Assembly (NCBI GenBank): GCA_012523135.1
Contig: JAAYJD010000189.1
Span: 1-40,181, forward strand
Direction: 5' to 3'
Source: Clostridiaceae bacterium
Lineage (GTDB): Bacteria > Bacillota > Clostridia > Saccharofermentanales > UBA5734
Length of the DNA stretch: 40,181 bases
In this document: positions 22,703 through 31,579 of the stretch, piece after piece
Layout: the number at the start of each line of letters is the position of its first letter
Position numbering within the stretch: position 1 is the first letter of the stretch
Translations under genes and position numbers: made by a program
Notes under the pieces: model-generated
Told to the model about the DNA's origin: nothing
The model's database searches: none
Seen by the model: the letters and a program-made list of their open reading frames with translations, nothing else

Positions 22703-23998
22703 TTACCGGTACGTCGCCAGATCCCGGTATTCTTTCGCCACCATCCGGGCCTCCAGGGCATCGTATCCTTGCTGCTTCATTCGTTCGAACAGCTGAGCTG
22801 CGTATGTGTCGATCACCTGGCTGTTCTGCTGCGACGCCTTCGCCTTGACAAAGCGCAGTGATTTGAAAACAGCGATCATGACAGCGGCATCGGCCTGACC
22901 GTAATGGATGATCTGGTGATAGGCATCGTAGAGGATCATCTCAAAATCGAAAGCCTCGCTAACGGCCAGACCGTCATCATCTTCGCCGCCAAGCACAATA
23001 TATCCCCTTCTCACGTCCGCAAGCTCACGCAGCAGCAAGCCGATCATGGTCAGGCAGTGGATGGCCGTATGCGGATCGTTGATTCCTGGCGACAGCGCTT
23101 TCAGGGCGATCTCAGCAACCTTCTGGATGGTAAAGCCAAAGTCCTGAGTTTCTGTCCGTTTGCTGCCGGTCAGCAGGCACGCCTGGATTTCGCGCACCTC
23201 TTCCTCGCCGAGCGCATCGGGACGGGTCAGGAAGACGGACGCGACGCGGGTTTCGGCTGCAACAAACTGGCCGACAACTTTCCGGATGCAGATGATCCAG
23301 CCGTGCTTCCCGGCGATATGACGCAGCTGATCGAAATCAATTTCCTGGATGTAGCCGTCCACAGCGGCCTTAACCTCAACAGGCTCTTGCTGACCGATGC
23401 GTTTCTGCCAGTCTTCTGCGGAGATGGTGCGCGTCGCATCCAGGTAGGCGCGGTACTGGCCGATCCGCGCCGAAGCTTCTTCATACAGGCGCCGGATCAG
23501 GCCGCTGGCCTGGATCTGGCTGGAGACGCTATTGATAAAGATCAAAAAATAGACCAAGCCAACAATGACATACAGGACCCCCACGCTTGCCGCGATGACC
23601 AGGCGGCTTTCACCGCTCTCCTTAATCAGGAGCAGCGATGTGATCGCATAGATGAAGCCGCTCAGAAAGACCCCGAACGATTTCATCGTGGTCTGGTTGC
23701 TGAGAAAATTTTCGACCACACGCGGTGTGAACTGCGAGGAGTACATGGTCAGCACCACCATGGCCGTCGAAAACGTGAAGGTGGCGATCGTGATAAAAGC
23801 CGCGGCGATGATGCCCAGAACCGTCTGGGCCAGGCCGCTCGTGGTGGCAAAGACATGCAGGATCCGATGCGCTGAGACGCCGGTAAAGCGCTGGTCCACG
23901 GCAGCGATGCTGACTGCCAGCAACAAGGACCCCACGCTGTACAGGGCAGGATACAGCCAAATGCTGTTTTTAACCCGGTTAACGATTTTTCTGATCAT
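22703..23998 (-). CDS. DUF2254 membrane protein
   Basis: The 431-residue protein has the DUF2254 layout: four N-terminal membrane spans (IWLYPALYSVGSLLLAVSIA, then TVLGIIAAAFITIATFTFST with AMVVLTMYSSQFTPR, then FGVFLSGFIYAITSLLLI, then VGVLYVIVGLVYFLIFINSV) and a long cytosolic domain. Family signatures include SSQFTPRVVENFL and ALKALSPGINDPHTAIHCL. The function is unknown; the fold has been suggested to resemble channel or transporter regulators. The frame is open to 24097, but ATG 23998 starts just before the first basic segment and has GAGGCGG upstream. A 6-bp GC hairpin at 24015-24030 lies in its leader. It is convergent with MarR and divergent from the UroD-like gene. Confidence 0.88.
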   Translation of the reverse strand: MIRKIVNRVKNSIWLYPALYSVGSLLLAVSIAAVDQRFTGVSAHRILHVFATTSGLAQTVLGIIAAAFITIATFTFSTAMVVLTMYSSQFTPRVVENFLSNQTTMKSFGVFLSGFIYAITSLLLIKESGESRLVIAASVGVLYVIVGLVYFLIFINSVSSQIQASGLIRRLYEEASARIGQYRAYLDATRTISAEDWQKRIGQQEPVEVKAAVDGYIQEIDFDQLRHIAGKHGWIICIRKVVGQFVAAETRVASVFLTRPDALGEEEVREIQACLLTGSKRTETQDFGFTIQKVAEIALKALSPGINDPHTAIHCLTMIGLLLRELADVRRGYIVLGGEDDDGLAVSEAFDFEMILYDAYHQIIHYGQADAAVMIAVFKSLRFVKAKASQQNSQVIDTYAAQLFERMKQQGYDALEARMVAKEYRDLATYR

Positions 23999-24254
23999 CT
24001 GCCGCCTCGCTTTCGCCGCCAAACGGCGGCCGGGTGCCCCACCGGCCAGGATAGCCAATGGGCTGCTTCCATTGTGCCAGAAAGTCAGGTCGGACAACAG
24101 CCTTACGCCTTGATTCGCCTGGTCCTGTTGCTGCGAGGGCCGGCGGCCATTTCGCGGGCCGGCAAAGCAGTCGAAAAGTTTGGCGGAACATCTGGTATTC
24201 GGATCCCAAATTCGTTATGTTTAAGGGGACAGCTGAATTCGGGAGGTTTGGACC

Positions 24255-25475
24255 ATGCAGTCGGATATAGAATGTCTGCGCGCACTCGCCAGCCGTTATG
24301 CCGAGGCCGCCGCCCATCCCCGCAACCAGGAGAATGCCCGGCTCTACCGCGCGGTCAACGGTCTGAAGATGATCCGGCCGGTTGTCCTGATCGACGAACA
24401 GCCCTGGAACGAACTTAATACGGGGGGGATTCTCGACTTGCGCTGCCAGGATCCGGTTTTCCGGGCTGCGGAGCAGTACCTGCGCCGCAGGCTGCTGCAA
24501 TGGGAGCATCATCCGGCCGACCTGATTTTGCCGCCCTTCCTGCCGGTGTTCAAAATCATCGGCGGCGAGGCCGGCGGTATACCTGTCCGGGAGGAAATCC
24601 TGGCGACGGACGCGGACAACACGATCGTGTCGCACCAGTACGCGGACCAGCTCGCGGAGAGCGAAGACATCGCCCGGATCAGGATGCCGCGTCTGACCTA
24701 TGAGAAGACGGCAACCGAGTTCCGGCAGGCCAAGCTGGCGGAGGCCGTAGGCGATCTGCTGCCGGTCCGGATCGTGGGCCACAGCAGCTATTTCAGCCAA
24801 TGGGACCTGATCGCGACCTACCGCGGCGTGACCAGCCTGCTGATCGACCTGGCCGAACGGCCGGATCACGCCCACGCGATCATGGATCGGGTGACGCGGA
24901 TGCTGACCGAGCGGTACCGCCAGTACGAAGAACTCGATTTGCTCGATCCCGAGCCGTTCCTGATCCACTGCACCGCCGGGTTGTGCGACGAGCTGAAGAC
25001 CGCCCCGGGCGAGCCGGTTCTGCGCCAGAACATCTGGGGACGGTGCATGGCCCAGATCTTCGCCTCGGTGTCACCGGCCATGCACGAGGAATTTGATATC
25101 GATTACCAGATCCGGACGATGGAACCGTTCGGGCTCGTCTATTACGGCTGCTGTGAACCGCTGGACCGTAAAATCGAAATCGTGCGCAAAATCCCCCGTC
25201 TGCGTAAAATATCGGTAACCCCCTGGGCCGATATCCGGGTGGCCGCCGAAGCGATCGGCGGGGACTTCGTGGTTTCGGCCAAGCCCAACCCGGCCCATGT
25301 CGGGGCAGCCTTTGACCCGGCGGCAATCAAAAACGAGCTCCGCGGGATCATCCAGGCCTGCCGCAGCGCCAACTGCTCATTCGAGATCGTCCTCAAGGAC
25401 ATCAGCTCAATCAGCCACAATCCGGACCATCTTAGGACCTGGGAACATATCGCCATGGATCTGGTCCGTTCCTGA
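24255..25475 (+). CDS. Uroporphyrinogen-decarboxylase-like (URO-D/MetE superfamily) protein
   Basis: The 406-residue protein fits the UROD/MetE-like barrel superfamily: PPFLPVFKIIGGEAGG, LAERPDHAHAIMDRVTRM, a late strand with YYGCCEPLDRKIEIVRKIP and the C-terminal FVVSAKPNPAHVG. True UroD enzymes have substrate-binding Arg/Asp residues near the N-terminus that are not evident here. The CCEPLD motif is common in the cobalamin- or sugar-associated paralogues found in glycan loci of Bacillota. It is probably a cytosolic methyltransferase-like or unassigned enzyme rather than part of haem synthesis, since no hem genes are nearby. GGGAGG at 24241-24246 supports the ATG. The gene stands alone, with about 250 bases of leader shared with DUF2254 in which no clear promoter was found. 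Confidence 0.75.
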   Translation: MQSDIECLRALASRYAEAAAHPRNQENARLYRAVNGLKMIRPVVLIDEQPWNELNTGGILDLRCQDPVFRAAEQYLRRRLLQWEHHPADLILPPFLPVFKIIGGEAGGIPVREEILATDADNTIVSHQYADQLAESEDIARIRMPRLTYEKTATEFRQAKLAEAVGDLLPVRIVGHSSYFSQWDLIATYRGVTSLLIDLAERPDHAHAIMDRVTRMLTERYRQYEELDLLDPEPFLIHCTAGLCDELKTAPGEPVLRQNIWGRCMAQIFASVSPAMHEEFDIDYQIRTMEPFGLVYYGCCEPLDRKIEIVRKIPRLRKISVTPWADIRVAAEAIGGDFVVSAKPNPAHVGAAFDPAAIKNELRGIIQACRSANCSFEIVLKDISSISHNPDHLRTWEHIAMDLVRS

Positions 25476-25616
25476 TACATCTTTACACGTTCAGGCATCC
25501 GCCGTCAGCTGAGCGAAACAAATTGAACCAGGTAAGTATGTGGCAAAGGCAGGAACGGCCCGCCGCCCCAGGGAAAACGCGCTATTTCGACTCCCCGTCT
25601 TGTCGTAGTCGTGGGT

Positions 25617-26723
25617 TCACCTGGGGCCGGTCGCAGCGTCGCTTTGTGCTTTTTGCTTGTAGATGTACATCTGCTCGTCTGCTTGTTTCAGGATTTGCTG
25701 GAAATCACGTTGCATCCCATTCCGGGAAGCACTAAAGCCGTAGGATAGCGTCGGCAACCGGCTGTCCTTTTGCCGCTCCCGGGTCAGGCTTTCGACCATC
25801 CGCCGGATTTGCTGTTCGATTTTCGCCGGGTCTGCGTGGCGGCAGATCACGCAGAACTCGTCTCCGCCGATCCGGTACACGCAGCAGGAACCGTCAAAGG
25901 CATCCCGGATGATGGCGGCCACGATCCGCAGCGCGGCATCGCCGTAATCATGGCCATGCGTGTCGTTGACCGTCTTGAAGTCGTTGATGTCCATGATGAT
26001 GACGGCCAGCTGTCCGTGTCCTGTCAGGCGGCTGATCGCCTCTTCATAGGCAGCCCGGTTAAACAGGCCGGTCACGGTGTCAAGATTGTTATCGAAATCC
26101 ATCAAGATCAGGTAATACAAAATCAGGGCCAGCGAGACACAGTGCCACGAAACCAGTACAGACGGATAAACAAGCTGGACGGCCGTTCCGGCGATCGTAA
26201 ACAGCAGCAACCCGATCACGCGGCCTTGAATGGGATGGAACGACTTGCGCGTTGAACGCAGCGTAACCACCGCCAAAAACACAACATGAATGCCGTATGC
26301 GGCAATAAAGAGCCCAAACAGGCTGCCGCGCTGGTACTGGTTGTCGCTATCGATCGAAAAAAGCAGGCCGAACCACGGGGACACCAGCGCCGCCGCCGCG
26401 TTCAGACCGGCCGGGAACACCAGCCAGGTATGACGGCGCAGCATGCTTCTGTCGAAAATAGCAGCCAGGACGAGCGGGATCAACGGGGTGAGCATGAACC
26501 CGACGACATTGCTGACCAGGTTCAGGGTACGCCAGGCAGACCCGCCATCCTGGGCTATCAGCGTCCCGGCTTCAGCCAGAATGACCCCGACGGTCAGGGT
26601 AATCCCAACCAGGAACGGTTTTCTGCGCGGGTGGTTCATGCCGGTGCTGCGGTTCAGCAACACGGCCAAAAAAATCAGTGCCGCCAGGTTGATACCCGCT
26701 GTTACCAGGTATGTCATCAGCAT
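25617..26723 (-). CDS. Membrane GGDEF diguanylate cyclase
   Basis: The 368-residue protein has an N-terminal membrane module of about seven spans (residues 1-208) and a C-terminal GGDEF domain (about 210-365). The active-site motif GGDEF at 286-290 is intact, and the metal/substrate motif DINDFKTVNDTHGHDYGDAA (245-264) is present, so it should make cyclic-di-GMP from two GTP. The RxxD inhibitory site expected five residues before GGDEF is absent (GSCC), so product inhibition through that site is not expected. The membrane module probably senses a small ligand or membrane state. The ATG has AAAGGAT upstream. It lies 41 bases after the methyltransferase gene, as the last gene of a transporter/methyltransferase/cyclase set. 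Confidence 0.92.
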   Translation of the reverse strand: MLMTYLVTAGINLAALIFLAVLLNRSTGMNHPRRKPFLVGITLTVGVILAEAGTLIAQDGGSAWRTLNLVSNVVGFMLTPLIPLVLAAIFDRSMLRRHTWLVFPAGLNAAAALVSPWFGLLFSIDSDNQYQRGSLFGLFIAAYGIHVVFLAVVTLRSTRKSFHPIQGRVIGLLLFTIAGTAVQLVYPSVLVSWHCVSLALILYYLILMDFDNNLDTVTGLFNRAAYEEAISRLTGHGQLAVIIMDINDFKTVNDTHGHDYGDAALRIVAAIIRDAFDGSCCVYRIGGDEFCVICRHADPAKIEQQIRRMVESLTRERQKDSRLPTLSYGFSASRNGMQRDFQQILKQADEQMYIYKQKAQSDAATGPR

Positions 26724-26764
26724 CGAGCCTATCCTTTCGTGCCGTTCACGCGTTTGGAATGAGT

Positions 26765-27535
26765 CTAACAGGCATTGGGCGCTTGCGCAACCAGGATAAA
26801 ACGGTGTTCCTGGTTGGCGATGAACCCTTTGCGCCCCAGTTCATCGTTGAGTGCCAGGAGCTGGCGCATATGAGTTGCCACCGAGAACCCGGAAAATTCC
26901 CAGGCAATCGTTTTGACGTAGTAGATCAGGCCAGCCATGTCATAGAATTTTTGCCAGGGGTAAGCCTCGTCCGCATAACGGACAGCGAATCTGGCCTGGC
27001 TCAGGTCATCGACAACCCGTGACAGGTGCCAGTCAAAGGGGCCGCAGCAAAAATCAGGAATGAGCCTCGATGCCAGGTTGATACCGTTGAGGTCGCCGAC
27101 CTGCTGCGTGACCAGGTAACCGCCGGGCTTGAGCACGCGCTGCACCTCGCTGATCTGAAACGATTCGTGCGCGTTCAGCACGATGTCGAAGCTGTGGTCT
27201 GCAAAATTGAGGTGCTGGTCATCGCCGACAAACTGGACATTCACACCCTTGGGTCGCAAGGTCTTAAGCAGCAGCTCGTAATTCTTCTCCCAGCCCTCGG
27301 TCACCGAGATCCGGTGCCAGGGGTGCTTGAAGAAAGCGAGCCGTTCACCGCCGCCGGTGCCCATATCCAGCAGCTGCATGTCCGGTGTTAACACGCGTCG
27401 GACCTGGTCTTCATAGCACCAGGGAGTCGGTTCCTGCTCGTACTTGCCGTCCAGCCAGGAAAAATCCCAGCCGACAAACGCTTCCTGTTCCTTCTCGGCC
27501 TGCAGCCAGACCTGTTTTAAAGCTTCGGGATCCAT
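26765..27535 (-). CDS. Class I SAM-dependent methyltransferase
   Basis: The 256-residue protein is a Rossmann-fold methyltransferase. Motif I is LLDMGTGGGERLAFF, motif II has VTEGWEKNYELL, motif IV is FDIVLNAHESFQI and the post-motif is VLKPGGYLVTQQVGD. The GTGGGE loop binds S-adenosylmethionine. The Ubi/Coq-like pattern suggests a small molecule or an rRNA base as substrate, but no specificity residue can be read. It starts 16 bases after the ArsB/NhaD-type transporter gene and precedes the GGDEF gene, so the three are probably cotranscribed. Residues 180-256 form a family-specific cap (DEAYPWQKFYDMAGLIYYVK). Confidence 0.88.
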   Translation of the reverse strand: MDPEALKQVWLQAEKEQEAFVGWDFSWLDGKYEQEPTPWCYEDQVRRVLTPDMQLLDMGTGGGERLAFFKHPWHRISVTEGWEKNYELLLKTLRPKGVNVQFVGDDQHLNFADHSFDIVLNAHESFQISEVQRVLKPGGYLVTQQVGDLNGINLASRLIPDFCCGPFDWHLSRVVDDLSQARFAVRYADEAYPWQKFYDMAGLIYYVKTIAWEFSGFSVATHMRQLLALNDELGRKGFIANQEHRFILVAQAPNAC

Positions 27536-27551
27536 TTCTGACCTCCTCCCA

Positions 27552-28826
27552 TTAAGCCGGCAGGCCGAACAGCAGCCAGATCAGCACATAGGCCACCGTC
27601 ACCGCGGCCAGGGTGCTCGGGATGCCGATCCGCATGAATGCGCGGGTTTTGACCGTGTAACCGACGCTGCGCAGGATGCCGATGCCGACAATATTCGCAG
27701 AAGCGCCGATCGGGGTCAGATTGCCGCCCAAAGTCGAACCGGCCAACAGGCCGAAATAGAGCACATTCGGGTCTGCGCCCAGCGCGGCTGCGATCCCGGT
27801 AACGACCGGCAGCATCGTCGCAACATAGGGAATGTTGTCGATAAAGGCCGAGATCAGGACGGACGACCAAACGATCAGGGTGTACATGGCAAAGACCGAT
27901 CGGCCGCCGAAACGGACAAACAGCTCGGCCAGGGCGTCGATCACACCGGCCTGGCGGATGCCGGCGATCACAATAAACAACGAACCCAGCAAGAGCAGCG
28001 TGGCGCCGTCGACATTTTTGAGCAGCTGGCGCCACATTCCCGGCTGATGCGGCCGCAGTTGCGCCTCCACCATGCCGACGAGCATCATGAACAGGCAAAT
28101 CAGGCCGTTGCTGATCGCCGGTTTGCCTGGCACAAACGAAACGGCGATCAGCAGCGCGATCGTCGCGAGCAGCAACCCGGTTGGGAACAGGGTCGTGACC
28201 GGTGTCACCTGGCCGGATTTGACCGGCTGACGGTCGCGGCGGAACAGCACGAGCAAGACCAGGGCAACGGCCAGCAACCCGACCTGGCAGATCCAGAACA
28301 ATCCCGGGCGCCCCCGGTACCAGAAGAAATCGAGAAAATCCTTGTTGGCATAGCCGCCCAACATGATCGAGGTGGTGTCGCCGACCAGGGTTGCGGCGCC
28401 TTCCAGGTTCGAAGCGACTGAGATGGCGATGATACTGCTGACCGGAGACAGGTTCTGCCGCCGGGCCATCGTAATCGCAATCGGGGCCACGATCAGCACG
28501 GTGGCGACGTTGTCGATGAACGCCGAGATCAGGCCGGCGAAAACAGATAAGGCGACGATCCCCCAGCGCACATCAGGAACCCGGGCCGTGATCAGGTCAG
28601 CCAGGCGGGCCGGCATGCCAGACTGGATGAACTGGTGGACGATCACCATCGTTCCGCCTATCATCAGGATGACATTCCAGTCGATGGCCGAAAAAACCAG
28701 GTTCAGCGGCAGTACGCCGCTCGCAACAAACAGAAACGCGGCGCCCAGCGCAATCAGGGCGCGCTGGCGGGGCAGCACGATCATCAGGATATAGGTGGCT
28801 AAAAAGAGTGTCAGGGCCCATGTCAT
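27552..28826 (-). CDS. ArsB/NhaD-type (SLC13 superfamily) ion transporter
   Basis: The 424-residue protein has about eleven membrane spans and the two-fold repeat of the IT superfamily. Both halves carry the paired signatures of this group: SAFIDNVATVLIVAPIAITM with LEGAATLVGDTTSIMLGGYA, and SAFIDNIPYVATMLPVVTGI with LGGNLTPIGASANIVGIGIL. These contribute to the substrate site. Members export arsenite or exchange Na+/H+; the substrate here cannot be decided, and no ars genes are adjacent. The ATG has AGGAGA upstream. It is the first gene of a probable three-gene operon with the methyltransferase and the GGDEF protein. Confidence 0.9.
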   Translation of the reverse strand: MTWALTLFLATYILMIVLPRQRALIALGAAFLFVASGVLPLNLVFSAIDWNVILMIGGTMVIVHQFIQSGMPARLADLITARVPDVRWGIVALSVFAGLISAFIDNVATVLIVAPIAITMARRQNLSPVSSIIAISVASNLEGAATLVGDTTSIMLGGYANKDFLDFFWYRGRPGLFWICQVGLLAVALVLLVLFRRDRQPVKSGQVTPVTTLFPTGLLLATIALLIAVSFVPGKPAISNGLICLFMMLVGMVEAQLRPHQPGMWRQLLKNVDGATLLLLGSLFIVIAGIRQAGVIDALAELFVRFGGRSVFAMYTLIVWSSVLISAFIDNIPYVATMLPVVTGIAAALGADPNVLYFGLLAGSTLGGNLTPIGASANIVGIGILRSVGYTVKTRAFMRIGIPSTLAAVTVAYVLIWLLFGLPA

Positions 28827-29108
28827 CTTGTTTGTCTCCTGCCGCCCGCTGCGGATTGACGGGCGCTTCTTGCCGCTGGTGCCGCCACCATGAGCATACC
28901 ACAGGCAGCAGCCATGCGGGTAGACCTGGCGTCAGGATGTACCGTCTCATGACCTGTCACCATGTCTTTGAGCTTCTAAGAAGGGCGCAGTCGCTCATAA
29001 AAAACTCCTCAAGCAGCTCTCCCTGAAGTTGTCGGATTCACCTGTCTTTTTTTGAGTTAGACGATTAAATAAACGAAAGTATGGGATGATTGGACCGATC
29101 AGGATGGT
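28827..29108. other. Intergenic region with a possible tiny leader ORF
   Basis: About 280 bases separate the transporter start from the end of the serine-hydrolase gene. The minus strand has GAGGAG, six T and an ATG opening a 13-codon frame (28998-28957, stop TGA). The rest shows no family features. The DNA at 29030-29080 is AT-rich compared with its surroundings, but no clear promoter or terminator was found. Confidence 0.45.
28957..28998 (-). other. Possible 13-residue leader peptide ORF upstream of the transporter
   Basis: ATG at 28998-28996 preceded by GAGGAG six bases upstream, ending with TGA at 28959-28957. It lies about 130 bases before the transporter start on the same strand. Only the ribosome binding site supports it, so it may be chance. 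Confidence 0.25.
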
Positions 29109-30089
29109 CTATTCAAACAGATCTTCAAACAACCGCCAGACATGATCACCGTAGTTGCTGACCAATACGACCACCAGGTTCCGCGTGATGTCGCAGGCGG
29201 ACAGGAAGCTGACGCCGGGATCGCTTCCCTGGAAATACGGAATCAGCCCGTTTGGCGACTGACGCAGCCAAATGCCATAACCGTAACCGTCTTCCTCGCC
29301 GCTGTGCCGGCTGAGCATGTCTTGCGTCATGGCGGGTGAAAGCAGATGGCCTGACAGCAGCCCCTGCCAGAACCGGCGGATATCCCCGACGGTCGTGTAG
29401 GCACCGCCGGCTCCTGTGCCCTTGGCATCCACGCTGAAGATATTCGTTCGCCAGCTTTCGCACTGCTGGTCACGGATGTAGTGGTTCGCGCACCGGGCCG
29501 GCAGCCGGTCCAGTTCGAAATAGCCCGTGTCGGGCATGCCGCAGGGGATGAAGATCTGCTCGCACAAAACGCGGTCGAAAGGCTGTCCGGTGAGATGTTC
29601 CAGCAGCAAGGCCAGCATGACATAGCCGCTGTTGTTGTACTGGAAGCGGCTGCCCCGGGGGCAGCTCATCGGCTTGTCGATGAACAGGGGCAGCAGGTCG
29701 CGGTTGGTCCGGATCTTGTAATTGGGGAAATCGGCCCAGAGGGCCTCGTAGTCGTCCAGCACGGATTCGTCGAAATAATCCGGGATGCCTGATGTATGGG
29801 TTAGCAGCTGTTCCACCGTGACAGAGCCGTCGATCTGCTTCAAGTCGATATCCAGCCGGTCTCCGATCGTGTCGGTCAGGCTGAGTCTTCCCTGCTCGAT
29901 CAACTGCAGGATGGCCGCGGCGACAAAAACCTTGCCGGCCCAGGCGGTCGCAAAGCGGGTCGTCGGTGTGTTTGGGATCTGGTTGGGCCAGTCGGCGAAG
30001 CCGAACGCTTTTTCGTACACGACGGCATCGTTCTGGCAGACCAGCACACAGCCGCGAAACGAACCGCCGATTATCGTGTCGTAATCCAC
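29109..30089 (-). CDS. Serine hydrolase (class C beta-lactamase-like) with Trp at nucleophile position
   Basis: The 326-residue protein belongs to the penicillin-binding/class C beta-lactamase-like serine hydrolases by overall motifs: HTSGIPDYF, FQYNNSGYVMLALLLEHLTG with the Y-x-N motif (Tyr151, Asn153) and FQGSDPGVSF near the end. The S-x-x-K motif, however, reads W-A-G-K: residue 50 is Trp (TGG at 29942-29940), while Lys53 is kept. A single C-to-G change from TCG would account for it. Without the Ser the usual acyl-enzyme chemistry is not possible, so the protein is inactive, uses another mechanism, or the base is an error. GTG 30089 is chosen because AAGGAGG at 30101-30095 would overlap the open-frame GTG at 30095. 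It is the last gene of the ZIP/sulfatase operon, 17 bases after the preceding sulfatase. No signal peptide is seen. Confidence 0.88.
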   Translation of the reverse strand: MDYDTIIGGSFRGCVLVCQNDAVVYEKAFGFADWPNQIPNTPTTRFATAWAGKVFVAAAILQLIEQGRLSLTDTIGDRLDIDLKQIDGSVTVEQLLTHTSGIPDYFDESVLDDYEALWADFPNYKIRTNRDLLPLFIDKPMSCPRGSRFQYNNSGYVMLALLLEHLTGQPFDRVLCEQIFIPCGMPDTGYFELDRLPARCANHYIRDQQCESWRTNIFSVDAKGTGAGGAYTTVGDIRRFWQGLLSGHLLSPAMTQDMLSRHSGEEDGYGYGIWLRQSPNGLIPYFQGSDPGVSFLSACDITRNLVVVLVSNYGDHVWRLFEDLFE

Positions 30090-30106
30090 AGCCACCTCCT
30101 TGGCGG

Positions 30107-31579
30107 TCAGGTCGGCCGCCAGCCCCTGGGGTTGGCCAGGACCGCGTCGTTGAACGCGTCCAGGCGCAGGCGCAGCTCCTCCGCCTTTTGCGGATGGAGC
30201 CGGCGCACATCGTAGGACTCATCCCGGTCGCAGGTCAAGTCGAACAGGAAGGGATGGATCCGCATGCCCCGGTAGGCCGCGTTCTCGCTGCCCGCCGCCT
30301 GAACATACTTGAAATGGTCGCGGGAACGCGCGGCATAGCCTTGCCGGGCGTGGACCGGAACCAGCGAATTGACATAGAACAGCACGTCGTGCGGGCTCTG
30401 GTCGGTCTGGTCCAGCAGCAGAGGGAGCAGGCTTCGCCCGTCGATCTCGCGGTCTTGCGGCAGCTTAGCGCCGGTCAGCTCGCAAAATGTGGGCAGGAAG
30501 TCGATGTTCATCGCCATTTCCCGGATGCGCCGGCCAGATAGCGTGCCTTGCCAAAAGCAGATCGTCGGAACGACCTGGCCGCCGTCGAAGAAATTGCCTT
30601 TGCGGCCCCTGTGGCCTCCGGGCGACCCCTGGTGCCAGGGACCGTTGTCCGAGGTGAAAACGATCAGGGTTTTCTCCAGCAGATCCTTTTCTTTCAGAAC
30701 ATCCAGCAACTGGCCGATGCCGTGGTCGAACTCCTGGATGCAGTCGCCGTAGACCCCGCCCCGGGAGGTGCCGGCAAACGATTCGCCGCTGCTGAGCGGG
30801 TGGTGCGGCCAGGGCGACGCGTAATAGGCGAAAAAAGGTTCGGCCGCCTGGCCCCGGATAAAGGCAAACAGCTCCGTGTTCAGGTATTCGGTGATCCGGC
30901 GCTGGTCCAGCGGGGCCTTGACGGCGATCTCGCGGTTGCGCCAGAAATGGTACGGGTACATGTCGTTGGAATAATGCGCGCCAAAGAAGGTCTCGAAGCC
31001 CTTGTCGTTGGGCAGGTGCGGGCTGCGATCGCCCAGATGCCATTTGCCGAACATGCCGGTCCGGTAACCCCGGGCCCGCAGCAGCTCCGCGATGGTCAAT
31101 TCATCTTCCAGGATACCGCTGACTGGCATTTCGGTGCGGCGTCGCCGGTTCATCTCGTGGACACGCTGAACAAAAGCGTCTGTCACCTGACCGTCGCGTT
31201 CGTCCGCTTCGTTTTCGTAGCCCTGCGGGGTGATCTGGTCCCGGTCCGGCTCGATGGTCGGAAAGAAGACATGTTCGATCAGGCCGCGGCAAGGATAGCG
31301 GCCGGTCAGCAGGCCAAACCGGCTGGGCGTGCAGACCGGGCTGGAGGCATAGCAGTTCTCCATAACGATGCCGTCACGGGCCAGGCGGTCGAGGTGGGGG
31401 GTCCGGATCGCCTGCGAGCCGAAGCAGGACAGGTCGCCCCAGCCCAGATCGTCCATCAGGATCATGACGATGTTGGGTGCGGCGGCCCGCTCGGCGGCCG
31501 TCATGGGTTGGATGCCATCCAGGCATTGGCGGTGCTCCGCGAGGTGCTTGTTCTGCATGGCTTGCTCTATCTTGCTCAT
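30107..31579 (-). CDS. Sulfatase (formylglycine-dependent, S1 type)
   Basis: The 490-residue protein has the sulfatase signature C-T-P-S-R (Cys83 to Arg87, in SPVCTPSRFGLLTGR), where Cys is converted to formylglycine. The first metal-binding strand is MILMDDLGWGD (Asp43, Asp44), and TSDNGPWHQG supplies the later metal pair. It should release sulfate from a sulfated sugar or aryl ester. There is no signal peptide, so substrate would be imported. The gene overlaps the upstream sulfatase gene by ATGA (31579-31576), indicating coupled translation. Cys-type sulfatases in anaerobes need a radical-SAM maturase (anSME), which is not in the window. The substrate is unknown. Confidence 0.93.
   Translation of the reverse strand: MSKIEQAMQNKHLAEHRQCLDGIQPMTAAERAAAPNIVMILMDDLGWGDLSCFGSQAIRTPHLDRLARDGIVMENCYASSPVCTPSRFGLLTGRYPCRGLIEHVFFPTIEPDRDQITPQGYENEADERDGQVTDAFVQRVHEMNRRRRTEMPVSGILEDELTIAELLRARGYRTGMFGKWHLGDRSPHLPNDKGFETFFGAHYSNDMYPYHFWRNREIAVKAPLDQRRITEYLNTELFAFIRGQAAEPFFAYYASPWPHHPLSSGESFAGTSRGGVYGDCIQEFDHGIGQLLDVLKEKDLLEKTLIVFTSDNGPWHQGSPGGHRGRKGNFFDGGQVVPTICFWQGTLSGRRIREMAMNIDFLPTFCELTGAKLPQDREIDGRSLLPLLLDQTDQSPHDVLFYVNSLVPVHARQGYAARSRDHFKYVQAAGSENAAYRGMRIHPFLFDLTCDRDESYDVRRLHPQKAEELRLRLDAFNDAVLANPRGWRPT

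Noticed and set aside
24015-24030. GC-rich 6-bp hairpin considered as a terminator
   Set aside because: It has no following T-run and lies in the leader just before the DUF2254 start rather than after a gene.
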